A stretch of 64,000 nucleotides of DNA from Francisella halioticida (GTDB lineage Bacteria; Pseudomonadota; Gammaproteobacteria; Francisellales; Francisellaceae), in NCBI RefSeq assembly GCF_002211785.1, contig NZ_CP022132.1, forward strand, positions 1,178,001 through 1,242,000, written 5' to 3'. The translations under genes and the position numbers were made by a program. The notes below the pieces were generated by a model that had not been told where the DNA came from, did not search any database, and saw nothing but the letters and a program-made list of their open reading frames with translations. Shown here piece after piece: positions 46,651-59,966 of this stretch (within the stretch, counting starts at the first letter, position 1; every line of letters starts with the position of its first letter).

Positions 46651-48345
46651 TTAGTCATTAAGATTATCTGGCGGAACACCCAAAATCTGTAAGCTATTTA
46701 AAGCAACATTTGCAAAAACTGGCGCGGCAACTGAACCACCACCATAATGATCTCCTTTAGGATCTTTAATTGTTACAACAATTGCTAAATCTGGATGACT
46801 AGCGGGAACCATTCCAACAAAATTAGCTAAATATTTAGCTCCATAAACTCCTCCCTCTAACATCCTAGCAGTACCTGTTTTACCTGCCACACGATATAGA
46901 GGAATTCTAGCTTTTGGACCAGTACCTCCCATCCCCTCGACAACAGATTCCATCATACTTATCATTTCTTTAGAATCTTTTTTCGAAAGAACAGGCCTTG
47001 AATTAATTTCTTCACCAGGCTGTCTTTTTAAAATAGTTGGTTTAATATATTGACCATCGTTTGCAATAGCAGATACCCCAGCAACTAACTGTAAATCTGT
47101 AGCATTCATCCCATAACCAAAAGATAAAGTTGCTAATTGGAAGTCACCCCATTTATCTCTTATAGGCACATATCCATCTCTTTCTCCAGGAAGTTTTATA
47201 CCAGTTTTGTCGCCAAAGCCAAAGTTTCTCAAAGAAGACTCCAATATAGTTGGATCTGTTAAACTTAATATCATTTTAGAAATACCAACATTACTAGATT
47301 TCATTAAAATATATCTAAGATCTACATCGCCATAGTCTCTTTCATCTCGAACTGTATTTCTACCTATACGGTAGAACCCTGGATGAGTATCAATAATTGG
47401 CTCACTAGAGCTTACATTATCACCATATGTAAGCACAGTAGCTGCGGCAAAAGTTTTCATTACTGAACCAAGTTCATATACATCAGTGACAGCTCTATTT
47501 CTACGCCTATCAGGATATGCATCTGCCATGCTATTAGGATTATATGATGGATAATTTGCCATAGCCAATATCTCACCTGTATGAACATTCTCAACAATTA
47601 CTGATCCTGCTTCTGAATTAGTTCGGATCACGCCTTTTTTTAAATATTTATATGCAATATACTGAATTCTAGAATCAATACTTATCTGCAAATTATGACC
47701 ATTCTTTGGCTCAACATACTTATCTTCAATTTTAGATGCAACTCCACCATGTAAATCTTTTTTATACTCAAAATAACCATCTTGGCCTGTTAAGAACTTA
47801 TTAAACTCAAGCTCGAGACCTTCTTGTCCTTTACCATCAATATTCGTAAAACCAATAATCTGTGATGCAACTTCTGCCAAAGGATAATATCGTTTGAACT
47901 CACGTATTACATGTATACCAGTTACATCGAGATCTTTTACTTTTTGTGATAAATATGGCTGAACCTTTCTCTTAATATAAACAAAACCACTCCGACCTTC
48001 TCTAGTTTTAACTTGTTTTTCAATTTTTTTTCTTGTTTTCTCAGACAAGTGTAAAATATCCATAATTTGCTTTAATTTAGAGCTATCTGATTTTACATAA
48101 AAAGGATCAACCCAGATAGTATCAACAGGAGTACTTATTGCTAGTGGATTACCATTTCTATCAACTATAATTCCTCTGTAAGCTTTTATGTTTATACTTC
48201 GATCACTACGATTATCACCTTCTTGCTTTAACTTTGGATACTGTATAGTTTCCATATAAACAAGCTTAGTAAATAAAATAAGGAAGCTTACAATAAGAAG
48301 AACAATAACAACAAGATGCCTAAGTTTAGGTCGATAATTACTCAT
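46651..48345 (-). CDS. ftsI: Penicillin-binding protein 3 (septal peptidoglycan transpeptidase)
   Basis: About 564 residues: an N-terminal membrane anchor (about 10-35), a pedestal dimerisation domain, and the transpeptidase domain with SxxK (GSVMKTF), SxN (SSNVG) and KTG (VAGKTGTARML). It cross-links septal wall with FtsW. The ATG at 48345 overlaps the ftsL stop (ATGAGTAA), so I prefer it to one at 48360. The murE-murF genes that usually follow are absent; the dcw cluster is split here. Confidence 0.94.
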   Translation of the reverse strand: MSNYRPKLRHLVVIVLLIVSFLILFTKLVYMETIQYPKLKQEGDNRSDRSINIKAYRGIIVDRNGNPLAISTPVDTIWVDPFYVKSDSSKLKQIMDILHLSEKTRKKIEKQVKTREGRSGFVYIKRKVQPYLSQKVKDLDVTGIHVIREFKRYYPLAEVASQIIGFTNIDGKGQEGLELEFNKFLTGQDGYFEYKKDLHGGVASKIEDKYVEPKNGHNLQISIDSRIQYIAYKYLKKGVIRTNSEAGSVIVENVHTGEILAMANYPSYNPNSMADAYPDRRRNRAVTDVYELGSVMKTFAAATVLTYGDNVSSSEPIIDTHPGFYRIGRNTVRDERDYGDVDLRYILMKSSNVGISKMILSLTDPTILESSLRNFGFGDKTGIKLPGERDGYVPIRDKWGDFQLATLSFGYGMNATDLQLVAGVSAIANDGQYIKPTILKRQPGEEINSRPVLSKKDSKEMISMMESVVEGMGGTGPKARIPLYRVAGKTGTARMLEGGVYGAKYLANFVGMVPASHPDLAIVVTIKDPKGDHYGGGSVAAPVFANVALNSLQILGVPPDNLND

Positions 48346-48688
48346 TATCAGAATCCCCAATTTGCTTATTTAAAAAGCGTAAATCTTTTTTTGTTGGCAA
48401 AAATATTTTTTCTTTTTCCGCAAACTTCTCAACTGCTGTTGGTGCAGCTAAGGAGCTAGACTCTAAAACAATCTGACTCCATTCCTCATCCAACCTTGAA
48501 TCTTCAACAATTAATTCTTTCTGTTGATTTAATTGAAGCTTATACTCAAAACGAACAACAATTAGACTAAAGGCAGTTATTAATAATATAAGAAGCAATA
48601 CAAAGGATACTCCTACTGTTTTCCTAAAAAAACTATTTTTAAGAGATTCAAATAGCCTTATCCTAATCTGTCGATTTGTTAACATCAT
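48338..48688 (-). CDS. ftsL: Cell division protein FtsL
   Basis: 116 residues: a short cytoplasmic part, one membrane span (about residues 27-49) and a periplasmic coiled coil (about 50-100, [20 protein letters not shown]). This matches FtsL, which joins FtsB and FtsQ to recruit FtsI/FtsW. Sequence is poorly conserved in the family, so the call leans on the rsmH-ftsL-ftsI order and topology. It overlaps both neighbours. Confidence 0.88.
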   Translation of the reverse strand: MMLTNRQIRIRLFESLKNSFFRKTVGVSFVLLLILLITAFSLIVVRFEYKLQLNQQKELIVEDSRLDEEWSQIVLESSSLAAPTAVEKFAEKEKIFLPTKKDLRFLNKQIGDSDNE

Positions 48689-49602
48689 AGCTTTTCTACC
48701 ACCCTTAAAATAGCACTTCTCGAGCGTACATTTTGATCAAGCTCATTTTGATTTGCTTTTGCTTTTTTTGTGATCCATTTTAGTTTTATATGGCTAGTAT
48801 CTTGTGGTAGCATTTTTGCAATACGATTAACTTCTTGTTTAGGATTAATTAAAGAGGTAAATTTTTGTTTAACAATTCTATCTTCTAAAGAATGAAAAGA
48901 TATCGCAGCTATCCTACCACCTTCTTTAAGAATACCTAAAATACTTTCTAACAAATCTTCTAAATCCCCCAACTCATTATTAACATAGATTCTCAAAGCT
49001 TGAAAACACCTAGTTGCAGGATTTTTCTTTTCTCTTTTACCTATAGTTTCTCTTATAAGATTGGATAACTCTAAAGTGGTCTCTATACTTCCATTTTTTT
49101 GTATATGTTCTTTTATTCTTTGTGCAATTTTTTTTGCAAAGCGCTCTTCACCATAAACCTTAAAAATATAAGCAAGATCTTCCATCGATAAGCCATCTAA
49201 AACCTGACTCGCTGTCATCCCACTAGTGGTATCCATACGCATATTTAGAGGGCCATCATGCATAAAACTAAAGCCCCTATCAGCATTATCTAACTGTGGT
49301 GAAGAAACTCCTAAATCCATAATAACTCCATCAACTTGACCTAGAAGATTATTTTGTTGACAGTATTCATAAATTTTAGCAAAGCTTGTGTGGACTATTT
49401 CAAAATTCTCAAACTGAAAACTTTTTTTAGCATGCTCGATTGCATCAAGATCCTTATCAAAAGCTATCAAACGTCCCCTGTTTAGTTTACTTAAAATTAC
49501 TTTAGAATGTCCACCTCTACCAAAAGTTGCATCAATATAAATTCCATCTGGATTTATATTTAAATCATTTATTGACTCTTGTAACAATACTGAAAAATGC
49601 AT
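48685..49602 (-). CDS. rsmH: 16S rRNA (cytosine1402-N4)-methyltransferase
   Basis: 305 residues with the SAM-binding segment [16 protein letters not shown], the [19 protein letters not shown] block and [14 protein letters not shown], diagnostic of RsmH/MraW. It methylates C1402 in the decoding centre. The start ATG ([11 protein letters not shown]) is typical of the family. mraZ, which often precedes it, is not present; an acyl-ACP synthetase-like gene ends 4 bp upstream instead. Confidence 0.96.
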   Translation of the reverse strand: MHFSVLLQESINDLNINPDGIYIDATFGRGGHSKVILSKLNRGRLIAFDKDLDAIEHAKKSFQFENFEIVHTSFAKIYEYCQQNNLLGQVDGVIMDLGVSSPQLDNADRGFSFMHDGPLNMRMDTTSGMTASQVLDGLSMEDLAYIFKVYGEERFAKKIAQRIKEHIQKNGSIETTLELSNLIRETIGKREKKNPATRCFQALRIYVNNELGDLEDLLESILGILKEGGRIAAISFHSLEDRIVKQKFTSLINPKQEVNRIAKMLPQDTSHIKLKWITKKAKANQNELDQNVRSRSAILRVVEKL

Positions 49603-49606
49603 TTTA

Positions 49607-51706
49607 TTATGCCTTGATTAATTCATTAGTTAATTTCTTAGCTTTTGAAAAATCTGTCTTCCCAGATCCTAATTTAGGTATATCTATAACTTTAAAATAA
49701 TTAGTTGGTTTATATAAATTTTCTATGCCAGAATGTCTTACAATATCTTTTAAATCATTTGGTTCTAGATTTTCTAAGGTATAAAGTAAGCTTGTTATCT
49801 CTCCTCGTTTTGCATCTGGAGTAGCTACTGCTAAAACTTCAAAATCTATTTGGTGAGAATCATAGCCTTTTTCTCTTAAAGCATCATAAACTTTTTGCTC
49901 AAGCTGACCTAAGCTAACCATTTCACCTGCTACTTTAGCAAACCTAGAATATCTATCTACAACGGTTAAGTATCCTTCCCCATCAGTTTTACCTTTATCT
50001 CCAGTTATGTACCATATATGGCCATATTTCTCTATCATAACTTCATTGGTTTTTTTAGAGTCATTGAGATAATAATCCATCTTATTCACACCTCTATAGA
50101 TAATCATACCTTCAGTACCATTAGGAAGCTCTTCGTAAGATTCTGGATGTATAATTTTAAACTGACCTCCAGGCACAGTAAGTCCCACAGTCCCAATTTT
50201 ATTTGGCGATTTAGTTGGTCTATTTACCGCAGCAACTGGTGATAATTCCGTAGTACCATAGCCTTCATTAATTACCTTGTCAAACTTCTCTTCAAACATT
50301 GAGCGAACTTCTTTTGATAATTTCTCAGCACCTGTAATTATAAGCCTAATAGTAGCAAAATCTTCTTTTTTAACTGATTTATTTTTTGTATAAATTCTTA
50401 AAAATGTAGGTGTTGCACAAAGTACTGTAGTTTTATTATTTCTAATTAAATTTGCTACACCTTTTGCATCCGTTGGATCTGGGTGACAAGCAATATATCC
50501 ACCTTGGAAAAGTGAAACTAATGAGATTGTCAGGCCAAAGGCATGAAAAATTGGCAATATACCTGCTACAGAATCGTTGTTTTTACATTCAATAACATTG
50601 GTACTTTGATAAACGTTTGCTAAAAGATTTTTTTGCTTAATAGCAATACCTTTTGGCACACCTTCACTTCCACTACTAAAAATTATAAAAGATAAATCTT
50701 CTAATTTAGTTGGCTTAATGTATTTCTTAACTAGCCAATTTGCTGGTAACATTTTAATGCTTAGCAGCGTCTTAATAGCCTCAACCTTCTTGATTTTTGC
50801 CTTAATATCTTCAAGGTAAACTATCTTACAACTTGAAAAAACTTCTTCAACAAAAAATCCTTTATGTGTAAGTTTTTCAACAAATGCCCTGGAGGTGATG
50901 ATAGTTTTAATATCAGCATTTTTAATTGCATGTCTTAAAGCTTCTTCTGAAGCTGTATAATTAAGATTAACTATAGACTTAGCACTCATCATAAGTGCTA
51001 AAATTGCTAGATACCCGCCCCCACTTGTCGGTAAACATATCCCAACATTATCTTCATGCTTCGTAATCTCTTGAAGTTTTTTAGACACTAATACAGCACC
51101 AGTGGCAAACTTATGACCATTTAGACTTACACCAGTTGTATCTGTTAATACTAGATTACTATTAGCATTAAGCATTTGTCTAAACCATATTTCTGCAGGA
51201 GCTTTGAGCAAACATAAATACTCCTCCCATGCTCTCACGGAAAGATCTTCCATTTCCTCATTTAACGTTCTTAGGCTTTGTAAGCTAGAAATATCAAAAA
51301 ATATTTGTCTATCTAGATTTTTACGTTTAGGAAAACTAGGCATTTCAGGCCCACAAATAAATAACAAGAATCTATTATCATTTTGTTCCACTTGTGAAGT
51401 AAGGCTTCTATTAACCAATAACACCCCTCGATGATCCCAAAAACTAATATGATCAACAAAATTAATGCCAACCTTTTCCATAGTTTTTTCTAAACCTTTA
51501 GCACGTTCATCAAAGGTTCCCAACACTGTAACACTTTGACTATCTAAAAATATTTTTAATGCTAGCACACTAATTATGCTAGTATCATTAGTAACAATTA
51601 TCGAACCGCTCTTAAATTGTCTAAAATCAATTTCTTTATTACAATCATAAATATAAGATTGATTAAGTCTTTTATGTATAGAAGATTTAAGCTGACTTAG
51701 GCGCAT
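49607..51706 (-). CDS. AMP-binding acyl-[ACP]/acyl-CoA synthetase (Aas-like, no acyltransferase)
   Basis: 699 residues. An unusual N-terminal region of about 170 residues is followed by an ANL adenylating enzyme, with the P-loop-like [15 protein letters not shown] (about 340-355), [31 protein letters not shown] and a C-terminal catalytic Lys in [13 protein letters not shown]. Aas of E. coli has an N-terminal acyltransferase with HxxxxD, which I cannot find here. The protein could activate free fatty acids for membrane repair or salvage. It probably shares a transcript with rsmH-ftsL-ftsI, linking lipid recycling to division by position only. Confidence 0.8.
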   Translation of the reverse strand: MRLSQLKSSIHKRLNQSYIYDCNKEIDFRQFKSGSIIVTNDTSIISVLALKIFLDSQSVTVLGTFDERAKGLEKTMEKVGINFVDHISFWDHRGVLLVNRSLTSQVEQNDNRFLLFICGPEMPSFPKRKNLDRQIFFDISSLQSLRTLNEEMEDLSVRAWEEYLCLLKAPAEIWFRQMLNANSNLVLTDTTGVSLNGHKFATGAVLVSKKLQEITKHEDNVGICLPTSGGGYLAILALMMSAKSIVNLNYTASEEALRHAIKNADIKTIITSRAFVEKLTHKGFFVEEVFSSCKIVYLEDIKAKIKKVEAIKTLLSIKMLPANWLVKKYIKPTKLEDLSFIIFSSGSEGVPKGIAIKQKNLLANVYQSTNVIECKNNDSVAGILPIFHAFGLTISLVSLFQGGYIACHPDPTDAKGVANLIRNNKTTVLCATPTFLRIYTKNKSVKKEDFATIRLIITGAEKLSKEVRSMFEEKFDKVINEGYGTTELSPVAAVNRPTKSPNKIGTVGLTVPGGQFKIIHPESYEELPNGTEGMIIYRGVNKMDYYLNDSKKTNEVMIEKYGHIWYITGDKGKTDGEGYLTVVDRYSRFAKVAGEMVSLGQLEQKVYDALREKGYDSHQIDFEVLAVATPDAKRGEITSLLYTLENLEPNDLKDIVRHSGIENLYKPTNYFKVIDIPKLGSGKTDFSKAKKLTNELIKA

Positions 51707-51798
51707 TTTTATCCCACGTTAATTGACAATGTAAACTTACTGCATAGCATATTATGTTATCATATACTCACATTAATTTTTACAACAATATAAAATTT

Positions 51799-52623
51799 AT
51801 GCCAGAACTTCCTGAAGTAGAAACTGTAAAGATGGGCTTAACTAAAAATATTATTGGTAAAAATATTCTTAATATAGAAATATATACAGACAAACTTCGC
51901 TACCCTATAGAAAAAGATTTACTCTCAAACATCAAAAATAAAGAAATAAAAAATATCCAAAGAAGAGGTAAACATCTTCTAATAACACTAGAAAAAGATT
52001 TACAACTTATAATACACTTAGGAATGTCCGGTGTAATAAAAATTAAAAAAACAAGTCAGTATGACAAGATAAAACATGATCACATAATCTTAAGACTTTC
52101 AGACAATATTAGCTTAATTTATAATGACCCACGTAAATTTGGTTACTGGTTAATTAATATAAATTCTTCACCACTTGAGCACAAAGTTTTAGCCTCTCAT
52201 GGTGTAGAACCTTTGACAAACGATTTCAACCCCAAATATTTAATTACAAAACTTTCAAAAACCTCAAGAAAAATTAAACAAACAATTATGGATAACTCCA
52301 TAGTTGTTGGAGTTGGCAATATTTATGCTAGTGAAGCATTTTTTGATAGTAATATACTACCCACTAGAGCCTCTAATACGATCACAAAGAAAGAGGTTGA
52401 AAAGCTTGTAAATTCTATAAAAAAGATATTAGAAAAAGCTATAGCAGAGGGAGGTACTACTCTTAAAGACTATCAAAATACAGAAGGTAAGCCAGGCTAC
52501 TTTACTCAACAATTAAATGTTTACGGCAGAGTAAATCAAGAATGTTACACTTGCAATACAAAAATCCAGAGCATAGTTATTGGCCAAAGAAATACTTTTT
52601 ATTGTAAAAAGTGTCAGAAATAA
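51799..52623 (+). CDS. mutM: Formamidopyrimidine-DNA glycosylase
   Basis: A 274-residue Fpg. After removal of the initiator Met, the N-terminal Pro of [13 protein letters not shown] is the nucleophile, so the start must be the ATG at 51799, not the upstream ATG at 51754. The C-terminus has the C2C2 zinc finger (CYTCNTK and FYCKKCQK) and [13 protein letters not shown] for the helix-two-turn-helix. It excises 8-oxoguanine and formamidopyrimidines. It is divergent from the Aas-like gene and converges on pdxT. Confidence 0.96.
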   Translation: MPELPEVETVKMGLTKNIIGKNILNIEIYTDKLRYPIEKDLLSNIKNKEIKNIQRRGKHLLITLEKDLQLIIHLGMSGVIKIKKTSQYDKIKHDHIILRLSDNISLIYNDPRKFGYWLININSSPLEHKVLASHGVEPLTNDFNPKYLITKLSKTSRKIKQTIMDNSIVVGVGNIYASEAFFDSNILPTRASNTITKKEVEKLVNSIKKILEKAIAEGGTTLKDYQNTEGKPGYFTQQLNVYGRVNQECYTCNTKIQSIVIGQRNTFYCKKCQK

Positions 52624-52624
52624 T

Positions 52625-53164
52625 CTACATATCTAGAAAATATTGATGTATTGAGTCATTATCTGTTAATTCTGGATGAAAACTACTTACTAAAATATTT
52701 CCTTGTCTAACTAAAACTGGAGATTGGTCGTAATTAGATAACACATTTACATCATTTCCAATATCTACAAACTTAGGAGCCCTAATAAAAACACCTGAAA
52801 TATTTTTACCACCAAAATCAAGGTCTGTAACAAAACTATCTAACTGTCTGCCATAAGCATTACGCTCAACAGTCAAATCTATTAAATTAAGATAGTCATT
52901 ACCCTTTGATAAAATTATGCTTCCTGCACAAGTACCAAAAACAGGCTTACTACTACAGAAATCATATAATATATCAGATAAAGTATGCTTATCTATAACA
53001 TTTAATAATGTTGTGCTTTCTCCACCAGGAATAACCAACTTATCAATGCCATTAAAATCATTTTGAGACTTCACCAATTTTACATTAGCCCCCAAAGACT
53101 CAAGCATATCACTATGCTTTACATAAGCTCCTTGGATTGCTAGAACTCCTACTTTCTGTGACAT
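52625..53164 (-). CDS. pdxT: PLP synthase glutaminase subunit
   Basis: A 179-residue class I glutaminase with the oxyanion motif IPGGESTTL, nucleophile Cys in FGTCAGSIIL, and His/Glu in SSFHPELTD. It supplies ammonia to PdxS in the DXP-independent pyridoxal 5'-phosphate route. The start directly abuts the pdxS stop. It is slightly shorter than usual (about 190) but complete. Confidence 0.95.
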   Translation of the reverse strand: MSQKVGVLAIQGAYVKHSDMLESLGANVKLVKSQNDFNGIDKLVIPGGESTTLLNVIDKHTLSDILYDFCSSKPVFGTCAGSIILSKGNDYLNLIDLTVERNAYGRQLDSFVTDLDFGGKNISGVFIRAPKFVDIGNDVNVLSNYDQSPVLVRQGNILVSSFHPELTDNDSIHQYFLDM

Positions 53165-54028
53165 CTACCAACCTCTTTCTGAGAATTTTTCAAAATCACA
53201 ATTTATTCCAGTCATTGGTTCTCCCAAATCTGTCGAAACTTCAGCTAAAACACTAGGATCATTATAATATGTCACTGCACTTACTATTGCTTTAGCTCTT
53301 TTAAGTGGGTCAGAAGACTTAAATATTCCTGATCCTACGAAAACTGACTCCGCTCCTAATTGCATCATCAACGCAGCATCTGCAGGAGTAGCAATTCCAC
53401 CTGCTGAAAAATTAGGTACAGGTAAAGAGCCATTTTCATGTACATATTTAACAAGCTCATATGGTGCCTTAAGATCTTTAGCTATTGACATAAGCTCATG
53501 CTTATCAGCTCCACAAACCATTTTAATATCTTTATTAACCTGTCTCATTTGTCTAACTGCTTCAACAATGTTTCCAGTACCAGCTTCTCCCTTTGTTCGA
53601 ATAAGTGCTGCACCTTCGCCTATTCTTCTTAAAGCTTCACCAAGATTTGTACATCCACATACAAAAGGAACTTTAAAACTATATTTATTAGAATGATTAA
53701 CCTCATCTGCTGGAGTTAAAACTTCACTTTCATCAATAAAATCTACACCAAGTGACTCAAGAATCTGGGCCTCTACAAAATGTCCAATCCTAGATTTTGC
53801 CATCACAGGTATGCTTACCGCTGACATTATTTCTTTTATAAGTTTAGGATCAGACATTCTAGCGATACCACCATCCTTTCTGATATCCGCAGGCACTCTC
53901 TCAAGGGCCATTACTGCCACTGCTCCAGCCTCTTGAGCTATTTCAGCCTGTTGTGCATTTACAACATCCATTATAACACCGCCTTTTAGCATCTCTGCCA
54001 AACCTGTTTTCAAGCTAACATCAGACAT
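53165..54028 (-). CDS. pdxS: PLP synthase lyase subunit
   Basis: A TIM-barrel subunit of about 287 residues that makes PLP from ribose 5-phosphate, glyceraldehyde 3-phosphate and ammonia. The start includes [21 protein letters not shown]. Two catalytic lysines are expected, one in [13 protein letters not shown] and one in [10 protein letters not shown], and both are visible. AGGAG lies 8 bp before the ATG at 54028, so I prefer it to an upstream GTG. It is paired with pdxT. Confidence 0.96.
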   Translation of the reverse strand: MSDVSLKTGLAEMLKGGVIMDVVNAQQAEIAQEAGAVAVMALERVPADIRKDGGIARMSDPKLIKEIMSAVSIPVMAKSRIGHFVEAQILESLGVDFIDESEVLTPADEVNHSNKYSFKVPFVCGCTNLGEALRRIGEGAALIRTKGEAGTGNIVEAVRQMRQVNKDIKMVCGADKHELMSIAKDLKAPYELVKYVHENGSLPVPNFSAGGIATPADAALMMQLGAESVFVGSGIFKSSDPLKRAKAIVSAVTYYNDPSVLAEVSTDLGEPMTGINCDFEKFSERGW

Positions 54029-54196
54029 TCGCAACACTCCTTTTTTAGTTTAGTTAACAAATAACAAACAACATTATAGTATTTTTAAACACTATTGATA
54101 ATTAATTTTCACTAATAAACCTATCTAGGTTTAAATAGTCCTACTTCACCTTTTTAGATAAAATACATTTTAATAGGCTATATTTGATTTACTTAG

Positions 54197-55180
54197 TTAA
54201 CTCTTGGTTGCTGAAGTTAACATTTTAATAGTTTTAGTATCTGCATTAATTTCAGCATTAACGCCTATAGGAAGTGTAAAATTATTTTTACCATGTCCAA
54301 AGCTAGCCCCCATAAAAGAAGGAACTTTATCTTTAACCAAATAATATTTAAGGATATTTTTAAAAGTTTGCTCTCCTTTTATTGGCTTTTCACATCTCGT
54401 ACATTCACCGAAGACAAATCCATTAATCTTACTCAAAACGCCTGCTAGCTGAAGCTGATTCATCATCCTATCTATTTGATAGTTTCTTTCACCAATATTT
54501 TCTATAAATATTATCTTACCTTTCCAATTTGGCTCATACTTAGTACCAATTAAAGCTACTAGATTACTTATATTACCACCTACAAGGACCCCAGTAGCTT
54601 TTCCTGGGTAAATAGTCTGCACATGAGTTGCACTTTTAAACGTTACTTTTTTAGAGTCAAAAAGAATCTCTTTCATATACTTTCTAGAAAATTTTGGCCA
54701 AGGCTCTATACCTAATGGTCCATGGAAAGTGACTATTCCTGCTTCTTTATTTATAGCTAATAGCAGTGAAGTAATATCACTAAATCCTATTATAATCTTA
54801 GGAGTCTTTTTTACCTGGTCATAGTCAATTAGTGGTAATAATTGAGTACTACCCCAACCACCTCTAACTTCAAAAATGGCCTTAATATCAGGATCAGCGA
54901 ATGCTTTATTTAGATCTTCTGCCCTATATTTTGCCTTAGCAGAAAAATAACCATCTTGGTAAATAGGATTAACATAGTCCCCTAACTTAACATTCAATCC
55001 TAAAGAATGTAGTTTGTTTATAGAATCTTGAATTTGCTTATTTGTTACCGCAGATGCTGAGGCTAGAAGTGCCACAGTATCACCTTTATGCAACGCTAAA
55101 GGCTTACCAACATTATTTGCAATAGCAAAAAAAGGAAATATAACTATTACAATAATTAATTTAAAGTATCTGCAAAACAT
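54197..55180 (-). CDS. Exported LD-carboxypeptidase (peptidase S66)
   Basis: 327 residues with a signal peptide (about 1-21) and the S66 fold. It has the nucleophilic Ser in IIGFSDITSLLLAI, the Glu in FIENIGERNYQIDRM, and the His in GASFGHGKNNFTLP. Most LdcA enzymes are cytoplasmic and trim tetrapeptides during murein recycling, whereas this one carries an export signal. Francisella has a periplasmic LdcA reported to act on murein peptides. It is a single gene with 159-bp and 120-bp gaps. Confidence 0.88.
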   Translation of the reverse strand: MFCRYFKLIIVIVIFPFFAIANNVGKPLALHKGDTVALLASASAVTNKQIQDSINKLHSLGLNVKLGDYVNPIYQDGYFSAKAKYRAEDLNKAFADPDIKAIFEVRGGWGSTQLLPLIDYDQVKKTPKIIIGFSDITSLLLAINKEAGIVTFHGPLGIEPWPKFSRKYMKEILFDSKKVTFKSATHVQTIYPGKATGVLVGGNISNLVALIGTKYEPNWKGKIIFIENIGERNYQIDRMMNQLQLAGVLSKINGFVFGECTRCEKPIKGEQTFKNILKYYLVKDKVPSFMGASFGHGKNNFTLPIGVNAEINADTKTIKMLTSATKS

Positions 55181-55300
55181 CTTTTTGAATATAACCTACA
55201 AAAATATTTTAAATTAAATTCTATATACTCAAACTTAATTTACAATATTTTATTAGGCATTCTTGATAAAAGTATAGGAAAACAAATTTAGCTCAAATAA

Positions 55301-57736
<2,436 letters not shown>

Positions 57737-57882
57737 TCATAAACTTAATTAAGGCATCATTATAACATAAATAAATACTTATATTAAATCTATGATTCAA
57801 CCAGAGCATTTAAACCCAATACTTCCATTTAATAAAAAAATAGATATAATACACAATTTAAAATCTTTCACATTAAAATATT

Positions 57883-58053
57883 TTGAAAAATAGAACCATA
57901 AAAATAGTATTAGCCATAACCACAGTTGGGATTCCTATCCTAGTTATTCTAGCTTATATTTTTTCTGATGGCTTGTTTGAGTCAGAAAGCGCCAAATCTA
58001 TACATCAAATAGAATTCAACGTACCTTTAAGTTCTTTTATGTCAAAGGAATAA
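57883..58053 (+). CDS. Small membrane protein, TTG start
   Basis: A 56-residue frame starting TTGAAAAATAG that encodes a hydrophobic segment (IVLAITTVGIPILVILAYIF) and a charged tail. There is no ATG upstream and no clear ribosome-binding site. The next gene also starts TTGAAAAA and has the same plan of short basic start plus membrane span, which makes the frame more believable. Function unknown. Confidence 0.4.
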   Translation: MKNRTIKIVLAITTVGIPILVILAYIFSDGLFESESAKSIHQIEFNVPLSSFMSKE

Positions 58054-58161
58054 TAGTACTATCACTATGTTTTAAATAAAAAGTATTAAATCCTTAGGGT
58101 TTTTATTTCATACAGAAATGATAGTATTTAAGGAAACATTAAAAATTCTCTTGTCTAGATT

Positions 58162-58962
58162 TTGAAAAAAAAGAATATACTAATAACCATTACAATTATT
58201 GCAATAATTTACTTAAGCTTCATTATAGGTAAAAAAACAGGCTTCGATAGAGCAACATCTATACATGAAAGTGAGCTACAAATACTAGAACAAAATAGAC
58301 TTTCACAAACACCAGAAGACACCTCAAACTGTCGACCGAATATCAACCCAAAGAAAAAAAACTATGTTATTGGTTATGGAAGTCTTATGAACAAAGCCTC
58401 TAGACAGATAACAGTGCCTGATGCTACTTATGCAGCCTCTGTATTAGTAAGTGGGTTTGAAAGATTATGGGCATCGCGTGGAGAAAAATCACACGCAACA
58501 TTTTTACTTGCTGTTCCTAACCAAGGATATGTAATGAATGCTATATATTACAAAGCTTCTGCCAGTGACATCTCTGCCACAGACTTAAGAGAAGCTTCTT
58601 ATTGCAGAGTCAAAGTTCCTCGTAAAGATATTGTTCCCCTAGGAGTAAAAAGCTTGCCCAAAGGAGATTTTTGGATGTATGTAAAGGATTTTAAGGATGC
58701 TGAATTTCCAACAAAAAAATATCCTATCCTACAAACTTATGCTGATGTCTTTATGACAGGCTGCCTACAGACTCAAGCAGAATTTAATTTGACAGAATTT
58801 GGTAAACTTTGTTTTCAAACCACATACGGCTGGGATTTAGCAAATTGGTTATATGATAGACCTGACCCACGTTATGCCAGGTATTCAAAAAATACTGAAA
58901 TATATCGTACTCCAATAGATAAAATCATTCATCGTTTAAGTTATAATAACGATCCAATATAG
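58162..58962 (+). CDS. Membrane-anchored gamma-glutamylcyclotransferase-like protein
   Basis: A 266-residue frame from TTG (58162). A membrane span (about residues 5-22) is followed by a GGCT-like fold with the glycine-rich VIGYGSLMNKASR (about 70-82) and a possible acid in DLREASYCRV. The family cyclises gamma-glutamyl peptides, releasing 5-oxoproline, although many members have other roles. The N-terminal anchor would place the domain on the periplasmic face. No ATG in frame gives a better start. Confidence 0.7.
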   Translation: MKKKNILITITIIAIIYLSFIIGKKTGFDRATSIHESELQILEQNRLSQTPEDTSNCRPNINPKKKNYVIGYGSLMNKASRQITVPDATYAASVLVSGFERLWASRGEKSHATFLLAVPNQGYVMNAIYYKASASDISATDLREASYCRVKVPRKDIVPLGVKSLPKGDFWMYVKDFKDAEFPTKKYPILQTYADVFMTGCLQTQAEFNLTEFGKLCFQTTYGWDLANWLYDRPDPRYARYSKNTEIYRTPIDKIIHRLSYNNDPI

Positions 58963-58988
58963 TTAATTAATTATTTTATATTTAAAAA

Positions 58989-59966
58989 ATGAACCAAAAT
59001 AGTAGAAGAATATGCATTGCGCCAATGCTTGATTGGACAGATAGACATTATCGTTACATGATGCGCTTGATAACAAAAAAAACCATGCTATATACAGAAA
59101 TGGTTACACTCAATGCAATACTTCACGGTAATAAAGATTTTCTGCTTAAATATAATCCTGAAGAAAATCCTGTTACTCTACAACTTGGCGGCTGTGTTCC
59201 TAAAGATTTTATAACATGTGGTAAATTAGCTGAAAACTTAGGCTATGATGAAATAAATATAAATGTTGGTTGTCCTAGTGAAAGAGTTAAAAAAGGTAAC
59301 TTTGGTTTATCTCTTATGGCAGAACCAGACTTAGTTGCTGATTGTGTCAAAGCAATGAAAGATACTCTTAACATTCCAGTATCTGTTAAGTGTCGTATAG
59401 GTTATGATCATAATGATAGTTATGATGAATTATATAACTTTGTAGACAAGCAAGTACAAGCAGGTGTTGATTTTCTTTGTATCCATGCTCGTAAAGGATG
59501 GCTAAATGGATTATCACCAAAGGAGAACCGTACAATACCTAAACTTAAATATGATGTCGTCTATAACATAAAAAAAGACCTCCCAGATCTAGAACTTGGT
59601 ATCAATGGAGGTATTGCAACTACCAAAGATATCCACAGGCATTTAAAGCATGTTGATAGTGTAATGATAGGTCGAGAAGCATATTATAACCCTATGATAT
59701 TTAAAGATTTTGACCATGAATTTTATAGCCAACAACCATTACAAACAACACCTCTAGAAATTGGATATAAAATGGCTAAATATATCATACAACAAATGCA
59801 AAATGACTCTTTTATTAAACTTAATAATATAACAAAGCATACCCTAAACCTATTTAATGGCTTACCAAATGCAAAAGTTTACCGTAGATATCTAAGTGAA
59901 AACTCTACTAAAAAAAATGCCAATGTTGATATTCTTTTAGAGGCGCTAAAGATTTTTGACAAATAG
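58989..59966 (+). CDS. dusA: tRNA-dihydrouridine(20/20a) synthase
   Basis: A 325-residue FMN TIM-barrel enzyme. The N-terminus ICIAPMLDWTDRHYRYMMRL, the catalytic Cys in INVGCPSERVKKGNFG, and VKCRIGYDHNDSYDELYNFV with CIHARKGWLNGLSPKENR identify DusA. It reduces U20/U20a in the tRNA D-loop using NADPH. It starts 26 bp after the GGCT-like gene. Confidence 0.95.
   Translation: MNQNSRRICIAPMLDWTDRHYRYMMRLITKKTMLYTEMVTLNAILHGNKDFLLKYNPEENPVTLQLGGCVPKDFITCGKLAENLGYDEININVGCPSERVKKGNFGLSLMAEPDLVADCVKAMKDTLNIPVSVKCRIGYDHNDSYDELYNFVDKQVQAGVDFLCIHARKGWLNGLSPKENRTIPKLKYDVVYNIKKDLPDLELGINGGIATTKDIHRHLKHVDSVMIGREAYYNPMIFKDFDHEFYSQQPLQTTPLEIGYKMAKYIIQQMQNDSFIKLNNITKHTLNLFNGLPNAKVYRRYLSENSTKKNANVDILLEALKIFDK

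Noticed and set aside
58080-58115. Weak hairpin AATCC-TTA-GGGTT before the GGCT-like gene as a terminator
   Set aside because: The stem is only five pairs with a G-U wobble, and the T run is short; not convincing.
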